64,000 nucleotides of DNA from Streptomyces puniciscabiei (GTDB lineage: Bacteria; Actinomycetota; Actinomycetes; Streptomycetales; Streptomycetaceae), in contig NZ_VFNX01000001.1 of NCBI RefSeq assembly GCF_006715785.1, positions 5,250,001-5,314,000 of the forward strand. The letters are read 5' to 3'. Each line of letters opens with the position of its first letter. Positions within the stretch are counted from its first letter, which is position 1. Made by a program: the position numbers and the translations under genes. The notes under the pieces are model-generated. The model did no database searches. It saw only the letters and a list, made by a program, of their open reading frames with translations, and was not told where the DNA came from. Positions 35,630-44,022 of the stretch are shown piece after piece.

Positions 35630-36595
35630 ATGGAACTTGCCTACATTCCCAGCCCGTCGCGCGGGGTGCTGTATCTCGGCCCGATCCCGCTGCGCGGCTA
35701 CGCCTTCTGCATCATCATCGGCGTCTTCGTCGCCGTCTGGCTCGGCAACAAGCGCTGGATCGCCCGTGGCGGGCGGGCCGGCACGGTCGCCGACATCGCG
35801 GTCTGGGCGGTGCCGTTCGGTCTGGTCGGCGGTCGGCTGTACCACGTGATCACGGACTACGAGCTGTACTTCAGCCCGGGCCGTGACTGGGTGGACGCCT
35901 TCAAGGTGTGGCAGGGCGGCCTGGGCATCTGGGGCGCGATCGCGCTCGGCGCGCTCGGCGCGTGGATCGGCGCGCGGCGCCGGGGCGTCCCGATGCCGGC
36001 GTACGCCGACGCCGTCGCGCCCGGCATCGCGTTCGCGCAGGCCATCGGCCGCTGGGGCAACTGGTTCAACCAGGAGCTGTACGGCCGTGAGACGCATGTT
36101 CCCTGGGCGCTGCACATCACCTCCTCCGAGGGCGGCCGGGTGCCGGGCTACTACCACCCGACCTTCCTGTACGAGTCGCTGTGGTGCATAGGCGTGGCCC
36201 TCCTGGTCATCTGGGCCGACCGCCGCTTCACGCTGGGCCATGGCCGGGCGTTCGCCCTGTACGTCGCCGCGTACTGCGTGGGCCGAGGGTGGATCGAGTA
36301 CATGCGCGTGGACGACGCCCACCACATCCTGGGCCTCCGCCTGAACGACTGGACCGCGCTGATCGTCTTCCTGCTGGCGGTGACGTACATCGTGGTGTCG
36401 GCCAGGAAGCGGCCCGGCAGGGAAGCCGTGGTTGAGCCCGCGGCCGTTTCCGAGGTGGCCGGTGACGAGCCGGAAGCCGCCGCCGAGGTGCAGGACAAGG
36501 CCGAGCCTTCCGATGTGCCCGGGCCTTCCGATGTGCCAGAGCCTTCTGACGCGGAGGCCGAGGACGAGGCCGAGTCGGCGACCAAGAAGAGCTGA
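35630..36595 (+). CDS. lgt: Prolipoprotein diacylglyceryl transferase
   Basis: 321 residues. Lgt attaches diacylglycerol to the lipobox Cys of prelipoproteins in the cytoplasmic membrane. The seven-helix core covers about 1-255, with the signature AQAIGRWGNWFNQELYG near 143-157 and HPTFLYESLW and RGWIEYMRVDD downstream. The C-terminal 60 residues are an acidic Pro/Glu-rich cytoplasmic tail containing the repeat EPSDVPGPSDVPEPSD, common in actinobacterial Lgt. ATG 35630. A terminator follows. Confidence 0.95.
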   Translation: MELAYIPSPSRGVLYLGPIPLRGYAFCIIIGVFVAVWLGNKRWIARGGRAGTVADIAVWAVPFGLVGGRLYHVITDYELYFSPGRDWVDAFKVWQGGLGIWGAIALGALGAWIGARRRGVPMPAYADAVAPGIAFAQAIGRWGNWFNQELYGRETHVPWALHITSSEGGRVPGYYHPTFLYESLWCIGVALLVIWADRRFTLGHGRAFALYVAAYCVGRGWIEYMRVDDAHHILGLRLNDWTALIVFLLAVTYIVVSARKRPGREAVVEPAAVSEVAGDEPEAAAEVQDKAEPSDVPGPSDVPEPSDAEAEDEAESATKKS

Positions 36596-36613
36596 CGGCA
36601 GGTTGTACGGCCT

Positions 36614-36646
36614 GAGGGCGCCCGGAATTCGGATCCGGGCGCCCTC
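36614..36646. terminator. Terminator between lgt and the CitE-like gene
   Basis: 13-bp perfect stem gagggcgcccgga/tccgggcgccctc with a 7-nt loop; it serves two convergent genes. Confidence 0.85.
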
Positions 36647-36679
36647 GGCGTATGCGGGCGACTGGTCGCGGCGGCACAA

Positions 36680-37492
36680 CTAGTTCCTGCGCGCCAGCGA
36701 CATGGTGCGCCGGGCCAGCGTCACCGCCGCCGCGTCGATGAAGCGGCCGTCGGGGAGGGCCTGGGCGCCCTCTTGCGCGGTTGCCGCCTTCAGCACCGTT
36801 TCGGCGTGTTCGAGCTCCGCCGGGGTGGGCAGGTAGGCGCGTTCGATCACCGGCAGCTGCCGGGGGTGGATGGCGGCGCGGCCGAAGAAGCCCAGGGAGC
36901 GGCCGTGGGCACAGGAGGCGGCGAGGCCGTCCAGGTCGCGGATGTCGGGATGGACCGACTGGGGCGGTGGCGCGAGGCCGGCCGCGCGGGCGGCGACGAT
37001 CACCCGGGAGCGCGGCCAGTCCAGGCCCGCGTCGGCCCGCACCCCCAGGTCCGCCCGCAGGTCCGCCTCGCCGAGGGCGATGCCCCGCAGGGCCGGGTGT
37101 GCGGTGGCGACGGCGTAGGCCTGCTCGATGCCGAGGGCCGTCTCCAGCAGGGCGTACAGCGGCACGGGGGTGGCCGCGGCGACCTGCCTGATCTCGGCCG
37201 GCGCGGTCACCTTGGGCAGCCGCAGGCCCGCCAGGCCGGGAAGTGCCGCCAGGGCGGCCAGGTCCCCGGCGGACCAGGGGCTGTCCAGCGCGTTGACGCG
37301 GACGTGGACCGGGACCGGCGGAGGGTCGGTGAGGAGCTCGGCCGTGGCCGCGCGGGCGTACTGCTTGCGGTCCGGGGCGACGGCGTCCTCCAGGTCGATC
37401 ACCACCACGTCGGCGCCCGCGGCGAGCGCCTTGGCCACCACGGGCGGCCGGTCGCCGGGGACGTAGAGCCAGGTCAGCGGGTGCGGGGTCAC
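36680..37492 (-). CDS. HpcH/HpaI (CitE-like) CoA-ester lyase
   Basis: 270 residues of the CitE/malyl-CoA/citramalyl-CoA lyase superfamily. TWLYVPGDRPPVVAKALAAGADVVVIDLEDAVAP at the N-terminus carries the metal-binding Glu/Asp, VHVRVNALDSPW the Arg, and LLETALGIEQAYAVA and GIALGEADLRADLGV the second acidic pair. The C-terminus has GFFGRAAIHPRQL. It would cleave a 3-hydroxyacyl-CoA such as citramalyl- or malyl-CoA; which one is not readable. GTG 37492 overlaps the stop of the CoA-transferase gene, so the pair acts in sequence. Last gene of the seven-gene run. Confidence 0.88.
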   Translation of the reverse strand: MTPHPLTWLYVPGDRPPVVAKALAAGADVVVIDLEDAVAPDRKQYARAATAELLTDPPPVPVHVRVNALDSPWSAGDLAALAALPGLAGLRLPKVTAPAEIRQVAAATPVPLYALLETALGIEQAYAVATAHPALRGIALGEADLRADLGVRADAGLDWPRSRVIVAARAAGLAPPPQSVHPDIRDLDGLAASCAHGRSLGFFGRAAIHPRQLPVIERAYLPTPAELEHAETVLKAATAQEGAQALPDGRFIDAAAVTLARRTMSLARRN

Positions 37493-38685
37493 AGGGCGCC
37501 CTCCTCGCGCAGGGCGCGCAGTTCGGCGGGGGTGAGGCCCAGCTCGGTGAGCACGGCCTCGGTGTCGGCGCCGTGCGGGCGCCCGGCCCAGCGGATCGCG
37601 CCGGGCGTCGCGGAGAGCCGGAAGAGGACGTTCTGCATCCGCAGCGGGCCCAGCTCGGGGTCGTCGACCGTGGTGACCGTGCCCAGCGCCTGGTACTGCG
37701 GGTCGGCCAGCACGTCCCGCACGTCCTGCACCGGGGCCACCGCCGCCTCCGCCTTCTCGAAGGCCGCGAGGACCTCGGCACGGGTGCGGGCGGCGATCCA
37801 GGAGCCGACCGCCCGGTCCAGGACGTCGGCGTGGGCGGCGCGGTCGGCGCCGGTGGCGAACCACGGTTCCTCGATCAGCTCCGGGCGGCCCACCAGGCGC
37901 ATCACCCGCTCCGCGACCGACTGCGCGGAGGTGGAGACGGCGACCCAGTGGCCGTCGGCGGTGCGGTAGGTGTTGCGCGGGGCGTTGTTCGAGGAGCGGT
38001 TGCCGGTGCGTTCCTGCACGTGACCGAGCTGGTCGTACCAGGTGGGATGCGGGCCGAGGACCGCCAGGATCGGCTCGATGATCGCCATGTCGACGACCTG
38101 CCCGGCACCGGTGCGCTCCCGCGCGGCCAGCGCGGTGAGCATGGCGTAGGCGGTCGCCAGGCCCGCGACCGAGTCGGCGAGCCCGAAGGGCGGCAGCGTG
38201 GGCGGCGCGTCCGGTTCGCCGGTGATCGCGGCGAAGCCGCTCATCGCCTCGGCGAGGGTGCCGAAGCCGGGGCGGTGTGCGTACGGCCCGAACTGCCCGA
38301 AGGCCGTCACCCGGGCGAGGACCAGCCGGGGGTTGGCGGCCGCCAGCTCCGCCCAGCCCAGCTCCCACCGCTCCAGGGTGCCCGGGCGGAAGTTCTCGAT
38401 CACGACGTCGGCGGTGGCGGCGAGCCGGAGCAGGACGGCACGGCCGCCGGGCCTGGACAGGTCCAGGGTGACGGTCCGCTTGTTGCGGCCGAGCACCTTC
38501 CACCACAGGCCGACACCGTGCTTGGCCGGGCCGTGCCCACGACAGGGGTCGGGCCGCTCCGGATGCTCGATCTTGATCACCTCGGCGCCGAAGTCGCCGA
38601 GCAGGGTGGCGGCCAGCGGACCGGCGAAGAGGGTCGCGAGGTCCAGCACCCGCAGACCGGTCAGGGGCGCAGTCGTCGTACTCAT
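37489..38685 (-). CDS. CaiB/BaiF-family (class III) CoA-transferase
   Basis: 398 residues, standard length. It carries the N-terminal LRVLDLATLFAGPLAATLLGDFGAEVIKIEHPERPDPCRG and NKRTVTLDLSRPGGRAVLLRL, then ENFRPGTLERW, and the catalytic Asp in GAGQVVDMAIIEP. Members move CoA between organic acids; with a CitE-like lyase directly downstream it could activate a C4-C5 dicarboxylate (mesaconate, itaconate or citramalate types are known pairs). ATG 38685 has GAGG upstream; the leader has the repeated phrase atgaggtac. It starts 34 bp after ribokinase. Confidence 0.9.
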   Translation of the reverse strand: MSTTTAPLTGLRVLDLATLFAGPLAATLLGDFGAEVIKIEHPERPDPCRGHGPAKHGVGLWWKVLGRNKRTVTLDLSRPGGRAVLLRLAATADVVIENFRPGTLERWELGWAELAAANPRLVLARVTAFGQFGPYAHRPGFGTLAEAMSGFAAITGEPDAPPTLPPFGLADSVAGLATAYAMLTALAARERTGAGQVVDMAIIEPILAVLGPHPTWYDQLGHVQERTGNRSSNNAPRNTYRTADGHWVAVSTSAQSVAERVMRLVGRPELIEEPWFATGADRAAHADVLDRAVGSWIAARTRAEVLAAFEKAEAAVAPVQDVRDVLADPQYQALGTVTTVDDPELGPLRMQNVLFRLSATPGAIRWAGRPHGADTEAVLTELGLTPAELRALREEGAL

Positions 38686-38719
38686 GCGGAGTACCTCATG
38701 GAATACGTCATGGGGTACC

Positions 38720-39613
38720 TCATGCGGTGAACTGCGCGTCGATCTCCGGGCGGTACGGCATCGATGCCGACGCCCCCGCCCGCTGGACGGAGATCGCCGC
38801 GGCGGCCGCCGCCCAGGACAGGGCCTCCCGCACCGGTTTCTCCTCGGCGAGGGCCACCGCGAGCGTGCCCACGAAGGTGTCACCGGCGCCCGTGGAGTCG
38901 ACGGCGGTCACCTTCGGTGCCGGGATCACCAGCGGCTCGGTGCCGCGGGTCAGACAGAGGCTGCCCGTGGCGCCCAGGGTGACGACGACCTCCGGCACCA
39001 CCTCCAGCAGGGCGGCGGCGGCCTCGCGCGGGTCGGTGCGGCCGGTGAGGGTGACGGCCTCGTACTCGTTGGCCACCAACAGGTCGGTGGCGTCGAGGAG
39101 TTCGGGCGGCAGCGGCTGGGCGGGCGACGGGGTGAGCACCGTACGGACCCCGTGCCGGCGCGCCGCCTGAGCGCCCAGGACGACCGCGCGCAGCGGGATC
39201 TCCAGCTGTAGCAGCAGGGCGTCGGCGGAGGCGATCACACCCTCGTCGCCGGGGGAGAGGTGGTCGACGGTGCCGTTCGCGCCGGGGATGACGACGATGG
39301 AGTTGGCGCCCTCGTCGTCCACCACGATGTGCGCGGTGCCGGACGGGCCCTCGACCGTCCGCAGGAAGTCGGTGTCGACACCGGAGTGTTCGAGGGTGTC
39401 GCGCAGCCGCAGGCCGAAGGCGTCGTTGCCGACCGCGCCGATCATCGAGACCGTGGCGCCCGCGCGGGCCGCGGCGATCGCCTGGTTGGCCCCCTTGCCG
39501 CCGGGGATCGTGTGGAACTCCCGACCCGTCACCGTCTCGCCGCGCTGCGGGGCCTTGGCGACATAGGTGACGAGGTCCATGTTGATGCTGCCGAGGACGA
39601 CGATGTGGGTCAT
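38720..39613 (-). CDS. rbsK: Ribokinase
   Basis: 297 residues of the PfkB family. Ribokinase hallmarks are NMDLVTYVAKAPQRGETV, the sugar-binding HTIPGGKGANQAIAAARAGA, and the ATP/catalytic DSTGAGDTFVG with the base Asp. It phosphorylates ribose to ribose-5-phosphate. ATG 39613 has GGAGG about ten bases upstream and overlaps the stop of the fourth ADP-ribosylglycohydrolase gene (ATGA), so the kinase is translationally tied to those enzymes rather than to a ribose ABC transporter. PfkB kinases of other sugars or nucleosides cannot be ruled out. Confidence 0.88.
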   Translation of the reverse strand: MTHIVVLGSINMDLVTYVAKAPQRGETVTGREFHTIPGGKGANQAIAAARAGATVSMIGAVGNDAFGLRLRDTLEHSGVDTDFLRTVEGPSGTAHIVVDDEGANSIVVIPGANGTVDHLSPGDEGVIASADALLLQLEIPLRAVVLGAQAARRHGVRTVLTPSPAQPLPPELLDATDLLVANEYEAVTLTGRTDPREAAAALLEVVPEVVVTLGATGSLCLTRGTEPLVIPAPKVTAVDSTGAGDTFVGTLAVALAEEKPVREALSWAAAAAAISVQRAGASASMPYRPEIDAQFTA

Positions 39614-40992
39614 GGGCGGGTCGCCTCCAGGTGGGTGAGATGGGCGAGGGTGTCGAAGCCGGTGCCGTCGAAGTCGGCGACGGTGGTGGCGAGCCGGTTC
39701 TTCAGCGGGGCACGCCAGCGGTCGGGCAGGGCCGCGGGGCCGCCGGCGAGCAGTCCGGCGATGCTGCCGGCCGTGGCGCCGTTGGAGTCGGTGTCCAGGC
39801 CGCCCGACACCGCACGGCAGATGGAGCCGGTGAAGTCGCCGTCCGCGTGCGTGAGGGCGGCGGTGAGCAGGGCGGTGTTGGGGACGGCGTGCACCCAGTG
39901 GTGGGCGGGGGAGTAGCGGGCGTGGAGCGCGTCCACGACGTCGTCGAAGTCCTCGTGGGACTCGGCCAGCCGGACGGCGTGGTCGATCGCCCGCGCGAGC
40001 CGGGAGCGGGGCGGGATCACCCTCCGGCCGGTGCGCAGACAGGCGTGCACGTCGTCGGTGCCGGTGGCGGCGGTGGCGATGACGGCGGCCGTGAACATCG
40101 CCGCGTAGACGCCGTTGGCGGTGTGGGTGAGGACCGCGTCGCGGTGCGCCTGCTCGGCGGCGGCGGCCGGGTCGCCGGAATTGGTCCAGCCGTGCACGTC
40201 GGCGCGGATCCGGGCGCCGATCCACTCGCGGAAGGGGTTGCGGTGACGGGCCGTGTACGGGGGTTCGATGCCGGAGAGGAGGTTGCGGTAGGCGACGCGT
40301 TCGGCGGTGAAGGTACGGCCGGGCGGGAGCTCGTCCAGCCAGAGCCGGGCCACGTCCGCGGTGCTGAAGGTCCTTCCGTGACGGCGCAGGAGAACCAGGT
40401 TGAGGATGGGGTAGTCGAGGTCGTCGTCCTCCGGCATGCCGTCGATGTTCTCGGCGAGGGAGGTGGGCCCGGAGCGGCGGTTCCAGGGATGCGCGGCAAG
40501 AAGCTCCCCCGGGACCCCACGCGCCGTGAAGTACGAGGTCAGGGGCCAGTTGCCGGTTGCCCGGGCGAGGGCGCGAATCCCGTCGAGGGGCAGCTTCTCG
40601 ACCGGCTTGCCGAGCAGGCAGCCGATGGCCCGGCCGAGCCAGGCGGCTTCGAGGGCCTCCTGAGTCGGCACCGACGTGGTGGGGTCGTCGCCTGCCCGGG
40701 CCGGCGGGTCCGGCCAGTCCGGGCACAGGGACTTGATACGGGCCAGCTCCGTCGGCTCGTCGTGGGACAAGCCGCTGGGGAGGTCGGCCAGTTCGTCCAG
40801 GAGGTCTTCCGCCAGCAGGCGCAGATACCGCGAGACGCCGTGAGCGGACGCGCCCGCGCGGGTCGGGGCGTCCGGGCCGCCCGCCGCTCGCCATCTCGCC
40901 TCGATCCGCGACGGCTCCCGGCCGTCCAGGCGGGCCTGGCGGAGTTCGTGGCCGAGCAGGTCCTCCGGCTGGACCCAGGTCAGTCGGAGCAT
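39610..40992 (-). CDS. ADP-ribosylglycohydrolase family protein (fourth of cluster)
   Basis: 460 residues. An N-terminal extension of about 130 residues (MLRLTWVQPEDLLGHELRQA) precedes the ADP-ribosylglycohydrolase fold. The first metal-region motif reads LGRAIGCLLGKPVEKL, where typical members have GDALG. The middle motif is PEDDDLDYP, and the last is SGGLDTDSNGATAGSIAGLLAGG, with the DxDS pair intact. This is a divergent subfamily seen in actinomycetes. It could remove ADP-ribose or a ribosyl group from a protein or small molecule. ATG 40992 overlaps the upstream gene stop by 13 bases. Confidence 0.87.
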   Translation of the reverse strand: MLRLTWVQPEDLLGHELRQARLDGREPSRIEARWRAAGGPDAPTRAGASAHGVSRYLRLLAEDLLDELADLPSGLSHDEPTELARIKSLCPDWPDPPARAGDDPTTSVPTQEALEAAWLGRAIGCLLGKPVEKLPLDGIRALARATGNWPLTSYFTARGVPGELLAAHPWNRRSGPTSLAENIDGMPEDDDLDYPILNLVLLRRHGRTFSTADVARLWLDELPPGRTFTAERVAYRNLLSGIEPPYTARHRNPFREWIGARIRADVHGWTNSGDPAAAAEQAHRDAVLTHTANGVYAAMFTAAVIATAATGTDDVHACLRTGRRVIPPRSRLARAIDHAVRLAESHEDFDDVVDALHARYSPAHHWVHAVPNTALLTAALTHADGDFTGSICRAVSGGLDTDSNGATAGSIAGLLAGGPAALPDRWRAPLKNRLATTVADFDGTGFDTLAHLTHLEATRP

Positions 40993-42182
40993 GCGGTGCC
41001 TCCGAGGGCCGTGAACGCCCGCTCGTGGGCGCGCCGCCGGCGCACGTCCCGCTGGAAGACCTCCCGCGCCACCTCGGTGAGGGTGCGGGCCGGCCCCCAC
41101 AGGTCCAGGCGGCTGGCCTCCGCCACCGTCTTCGCCCAGTCCTCCGGGACGGGCGAGCCGAGCGCGCCCGCGACCGCGCCGGCCATCGTCGCGATCGAGT
41201 CGCAGTCGCGGCCGTAGTTGACCGCGCCCAGCACGGCGTGCCGGTAGTCACCGCCCGACACCAGCACCATGCCGAGGGCGATGGGCAGTTCCTCGATCGC
41301 GTGCAGCCGGGACGGGCGGCGGGCGCCGAGAGAGGGCGCGCGGTAGTCCGGGCCGACCGTGTCGTACGGGGCCACCGCCGCGCGCAGGGGCCGTAGCGCC
41401 GACTCGAAGTCCCGATGCCGTACGGCCACTTCGCAGACCTTCTCGACCGCCTCGCGCGTGCCGTCCTTCGCCAGGGACAGGCACGCGGTGACGACCGAGT
41501 CCGGGCTCGCGCCCGGGGTCGCGGCGGCGGCGACGGCCGCGGCGAGGACACCGGCCGCCTCCCGGCCGTACGACGACTGGTGTGCGCCGGCGATGTCCAG
41601 CGCCTCGGCGTAGGCGGCGGCCGGGTCGGCCGCGTTGACCAGGCCGACGGGGGCCATGTACATGGCCGCGCCGCAGTTGACGATGTTGCCGACGCCCGCC
41701 TCCCGGGGGTCGGCGTGGCCGTGGGCCAGCCGGGCCACGAGCCACTTCTCGGCGAGGAACAGGCGGTGCAGCGGCAGCGCCTCGGCCTCCAGTTCCGGGA
41801 TCCAGCGCGGGTTCGTCATCAGGTCCGGGACCAGGTGGTCGGCGATCGCATAGGCGTCGAGGTGGTCGCGGACGCGGTCGTACACCCGGATCAGCGCGTG
41901 GGTCATCAGGGTGTCGTCGGTGACGTGGCCGTCGCCCTTGTGGTACGGGGCGAGGGGGCGGGCGGTGCGCCAGGCGTCGCCGTGCCAGGGGCCGACGACG
42001 CCGTGGACCCGGCCGCCGTGGCGCTCGGCGATCTGGTCGGGGGAGTACCCCTCGACCGCACCGCCGAGGGCGTCGCCGACGGCGGCTCCGACCACGGCAC
42101 CGGTGATCCTCTCCTCGAGGCCGAGCAGGGATGGTCGGCCGCTTTCTTCTTCTTTGAGTCCTTTGGACTCCTTGGGCGTCAT
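40980..42182 (-). CDS. ADP-ribosylglycohydrolase family protein (third of cluster)
   Basis: 400 residues with all expected Mg-binding motifs: VVGAAVGDALGGAVEG (GDALG at 36-40), HVTDDTLM (TDDT at 88-91) and NYGRDCDSIATMAGAVAGAL near residue 330. It is therefore likely catalytically competent and the best match to classical DraG/ARH enzymes here. ATG 42182 has AGGAGG 12 bases upstream; ATG 42194 overlaps the previous stop as ATGA but has the AGGAGG directly against it, so the start is uncertain by four codons. The N-terminal 20 residues are charged (KESKGLKEEESGR). Confidence 0.88.
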   Translation of the reverse strand: MTPKESKGLKEEESGRPSLLGLEERITGAVVGAAVGDALGGAVEGYSPDQIAERHGGRVHGVVGPWHGDAWRTARPLAPYHKGDGHVTDDTLMTHALIRVYDRVRDHLDAYAIADHLVPDLMTNPRWIPELEAEALPLHRLFLAEKWLVARLAHGHADPREAGVGNIVNCGAAMYMAPVGLVNAADPAAAYAEALDIAGAHQSSYGREAAGVLAAAVAAAATPGASPDSVVTACLSLAKDGTREAVEKVCEVAVRHRDFESALRPLRAAVAPYDTVGPDYRAPSLGARRPSRLHAIEELPIALGMVLVSGGDYRHAVLGAVNYGRDCDSIATMAGAVAGALGSPVPEDWAKTVAEASRLDLWGPARTLTEVAREVFQRDVRRRRAHERAFTALGGTACSD

Positions 42183-42190
42183 GCCCCGAA

Positions 42191-43309
42191 TCATCCTCCT
42201 GGGTGGGCCGGTTGCGCGGCTTCCAGGAGTCCGGCGAGTTCCACCAGGTCGGTGCCGGTGAGGCGGGGCAGGGCGCAGCCGGACAGGGTGCGGCAGGCGT
42301 CCCGCCAGGTCCGCGGGACGGCCGCGCCGCCGCCGAGGGCTCCGGTGAGGGCGCCCGCGAGCGCGGGGGCGGAGTCGGCGACCCGGGACAGGCACGCGGC
42401 GGCGGGCACGGCCTCGGCGATACGGCCGCCGGCCGCGGTGGCCAGGGCGAGGGCGACCGGCACGGTCTCCGCGGCGGCGATGCCGTAGCTGTAGACGTGG
42501 TCGACGATCTGGTGCTCGAGGAGCGGGACGAGGGCGAAGGCGGAGTCGCTGTCCTCGGCGAGGGCGAGCGCGTGGCGGGCGTTGCGGCCGATCTCGGTGT
42601 GGGGCGGGAGTTCGGCGAGCGCGGCGGTCACACACGCGTCCGTGCCGGCGTCGGCGAGGGCGAGCGAGAGGGCTGCGGCCATGGCTCGGGCGCCGTGCAC
42701 GCCGTCGCCGTCCTGGGTGTAGCGGGCGTCGAACTCGGCGAGGGAGGCGGCGCGTTCGGGGTCGCCGGGGTGGGCGACGGCGAGCACGCAGGCGCGGACG
42801 CAGGCGGCGTCGTCGAAGTAGTGCGGGTTGTCGTGGCCGGTGGCGGGCGGGCGCAGACCGGCGGCGAGGTTGCCGAGGCCGGCGCGGACGGAGATGCGGG
42901 CGCGCAGGGGGAGCACGGCGGACTCGACCTCGGGGGCGCGGTCCGCCGCGGCGGCGACTTCCGCGGCCACGGCGGTCCAGGTGAGGTCGATGGCGGCGCG
43001 GGTACGGCGCTCCCGGCTGAGGTCGCCGAGGGCGGCGTCGTCGCCGGCCCGCAGCACCGCCTCCGCGGCGAAGGCAGCCCACTCGGCGTCGTCGGAGGGG
43101 CCGAGGCGGAGGGGTTCGGGCGGTTGGTTGAGGGCGATCGGCACGGGAAGTGTGGTGGTCGCGTTGTGCTCGGCGAACGTGTCCAGTTCCCGGGTCAGCC
43201 GGCGGGTCCACTCCGGCATGCGGGCGGCTCGGTGCCGGGCGGCGGGCCAGCCGGCGGCGTCGCCTGCGGCGAGGCCCAGCAACAGGCCCTCGATCCGGCG
43301 GGGTTTCAC
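42191..43309 (-). CDS. ADP-ribosylglycohydrolase family protein, degenerate metal site (second of cluster)
   Basis: 372 residues. The fold is recognisable from RRIEGLLLGLAAGDAAGWP at the N-terminus and AGALTGALGGG at the C-terminus, but key positions have drifted: GDALG is GDAAG, TDDT is SDDAE (72-76), and the C-terminal DxDT/S is RVADS, with the first Asp replaced by Val. The enzyme may be inactive, bind metal weakly, or act as a partner to the neighbouring paralogues. GTG 43309 has GGGAGG upstream and overlaps the stop of the first cluster gene (GTGA). Codon use is as in its neighbours, so it is not a decaying pseudogene. Confidence 0.8.
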   Translation of the reverse strand: MKPRRIEGLLLGLAAGDAAGWPAARHRAARMPEWTRRLTRELDTFAEHNATTTLPVPIALNQPPEPLRLGPSDDAEWAAFAAEAVLRAGDDAALGDLSRERRTRAAIDLTWTAVAAEVAAAADRAPEVESAVLPLRARISVRAGLGNLAAGLRPPATGHDNPHYFDDAACVRACVLAVAHPGDPERAASLAEFDARYTQDGDGVHGARAMAAALSLALADAGTDACVTAALAELPPHTEIGRNARHALALAEDSDSAFALVPLLEHQIVDHVYSYGIAAAETVPVALALATAAGGRIAEAVPAAACLSRVADSAPALAGALTGALGGGAAVPRTWRDACRTLSGCALPRLTGTDLVELAGLLEAAQPAHPGG

Positions 43310-44022
43310 GGCCGGCCCTCCCTGTCCGCCCCGACCAGGGGGCTCCGCCCCCTGGACCCCCGCTCGCCCACCCGCCCACCCGACTCGGTCGGCCGAGAGG
43401 CGGACGACAGGGGTGGGGATGGTTCGGGTGGTCGGAAGGCCGGCCCGACCTGGGTGACGGTGGCCGGGCGGGTTGGGCGGATGGACGGAACAGGGCCGGG
43501 GCGTTCGGGCGGCTGGGGGGTGGTGGGGAGATGTGGGGGTTTCTCGGTCGGCCGGGAGGCGGGTGAGAGGGGTGGGGGTGACTCGGCGAGTTGGGACGCC
43601 GATGCGACCTGGGTGGGGGTGGCTCGGTGGGCTGGGGAGGTGGAGGGAACAGAGGCGGGGCGCTCGGTTGGCTGGGAGGTGGGCGAGAGGGGTGGGGAGG
43701 TCGGCGAGATTGGGGTGGAGGTGGCGGGGCGGGGTGCTTGGGAGGTCGGCGGAACAGGTGCGGGGCGCTCGGTTGGCCGGCCGGTGGGCGGTGGGGATGT
43801 GAGTGAGAGCGGTGGCCGTGGTTCGACAGATGGGGAGCTCGGCGAGAATGGGGTCGGGGTGGCTTGGTGGGGTGTCTGGGAGGTCGGCGGAACAGGTGCG
43901 GGGCGCTCGGTTGGTCGGGAGGTGGGCGCGAGGGGTGGGCGGGGCCCGGTGGGGTGCGAAGTGGGGGGCAGGGGTGGGCGGGGCTCGGTGGGGTGGGGGG
44001 TCGGTGGGATGGTCGTGGGGCC
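43306..44022 (-). repeat. Degenerate tandem repeat coding the Pro/Thr-rich tail
   Basis: Blocks containing cgctcggttgg recur at 43661, 43766 and 43904, with a relative near 43500, so spacing is irregular (about 105-160 bp). In protein the blocks start PTERPA. The region is strongly G-rich on the plus strand and C-rich on the coding strand. Confidence 0.7.
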
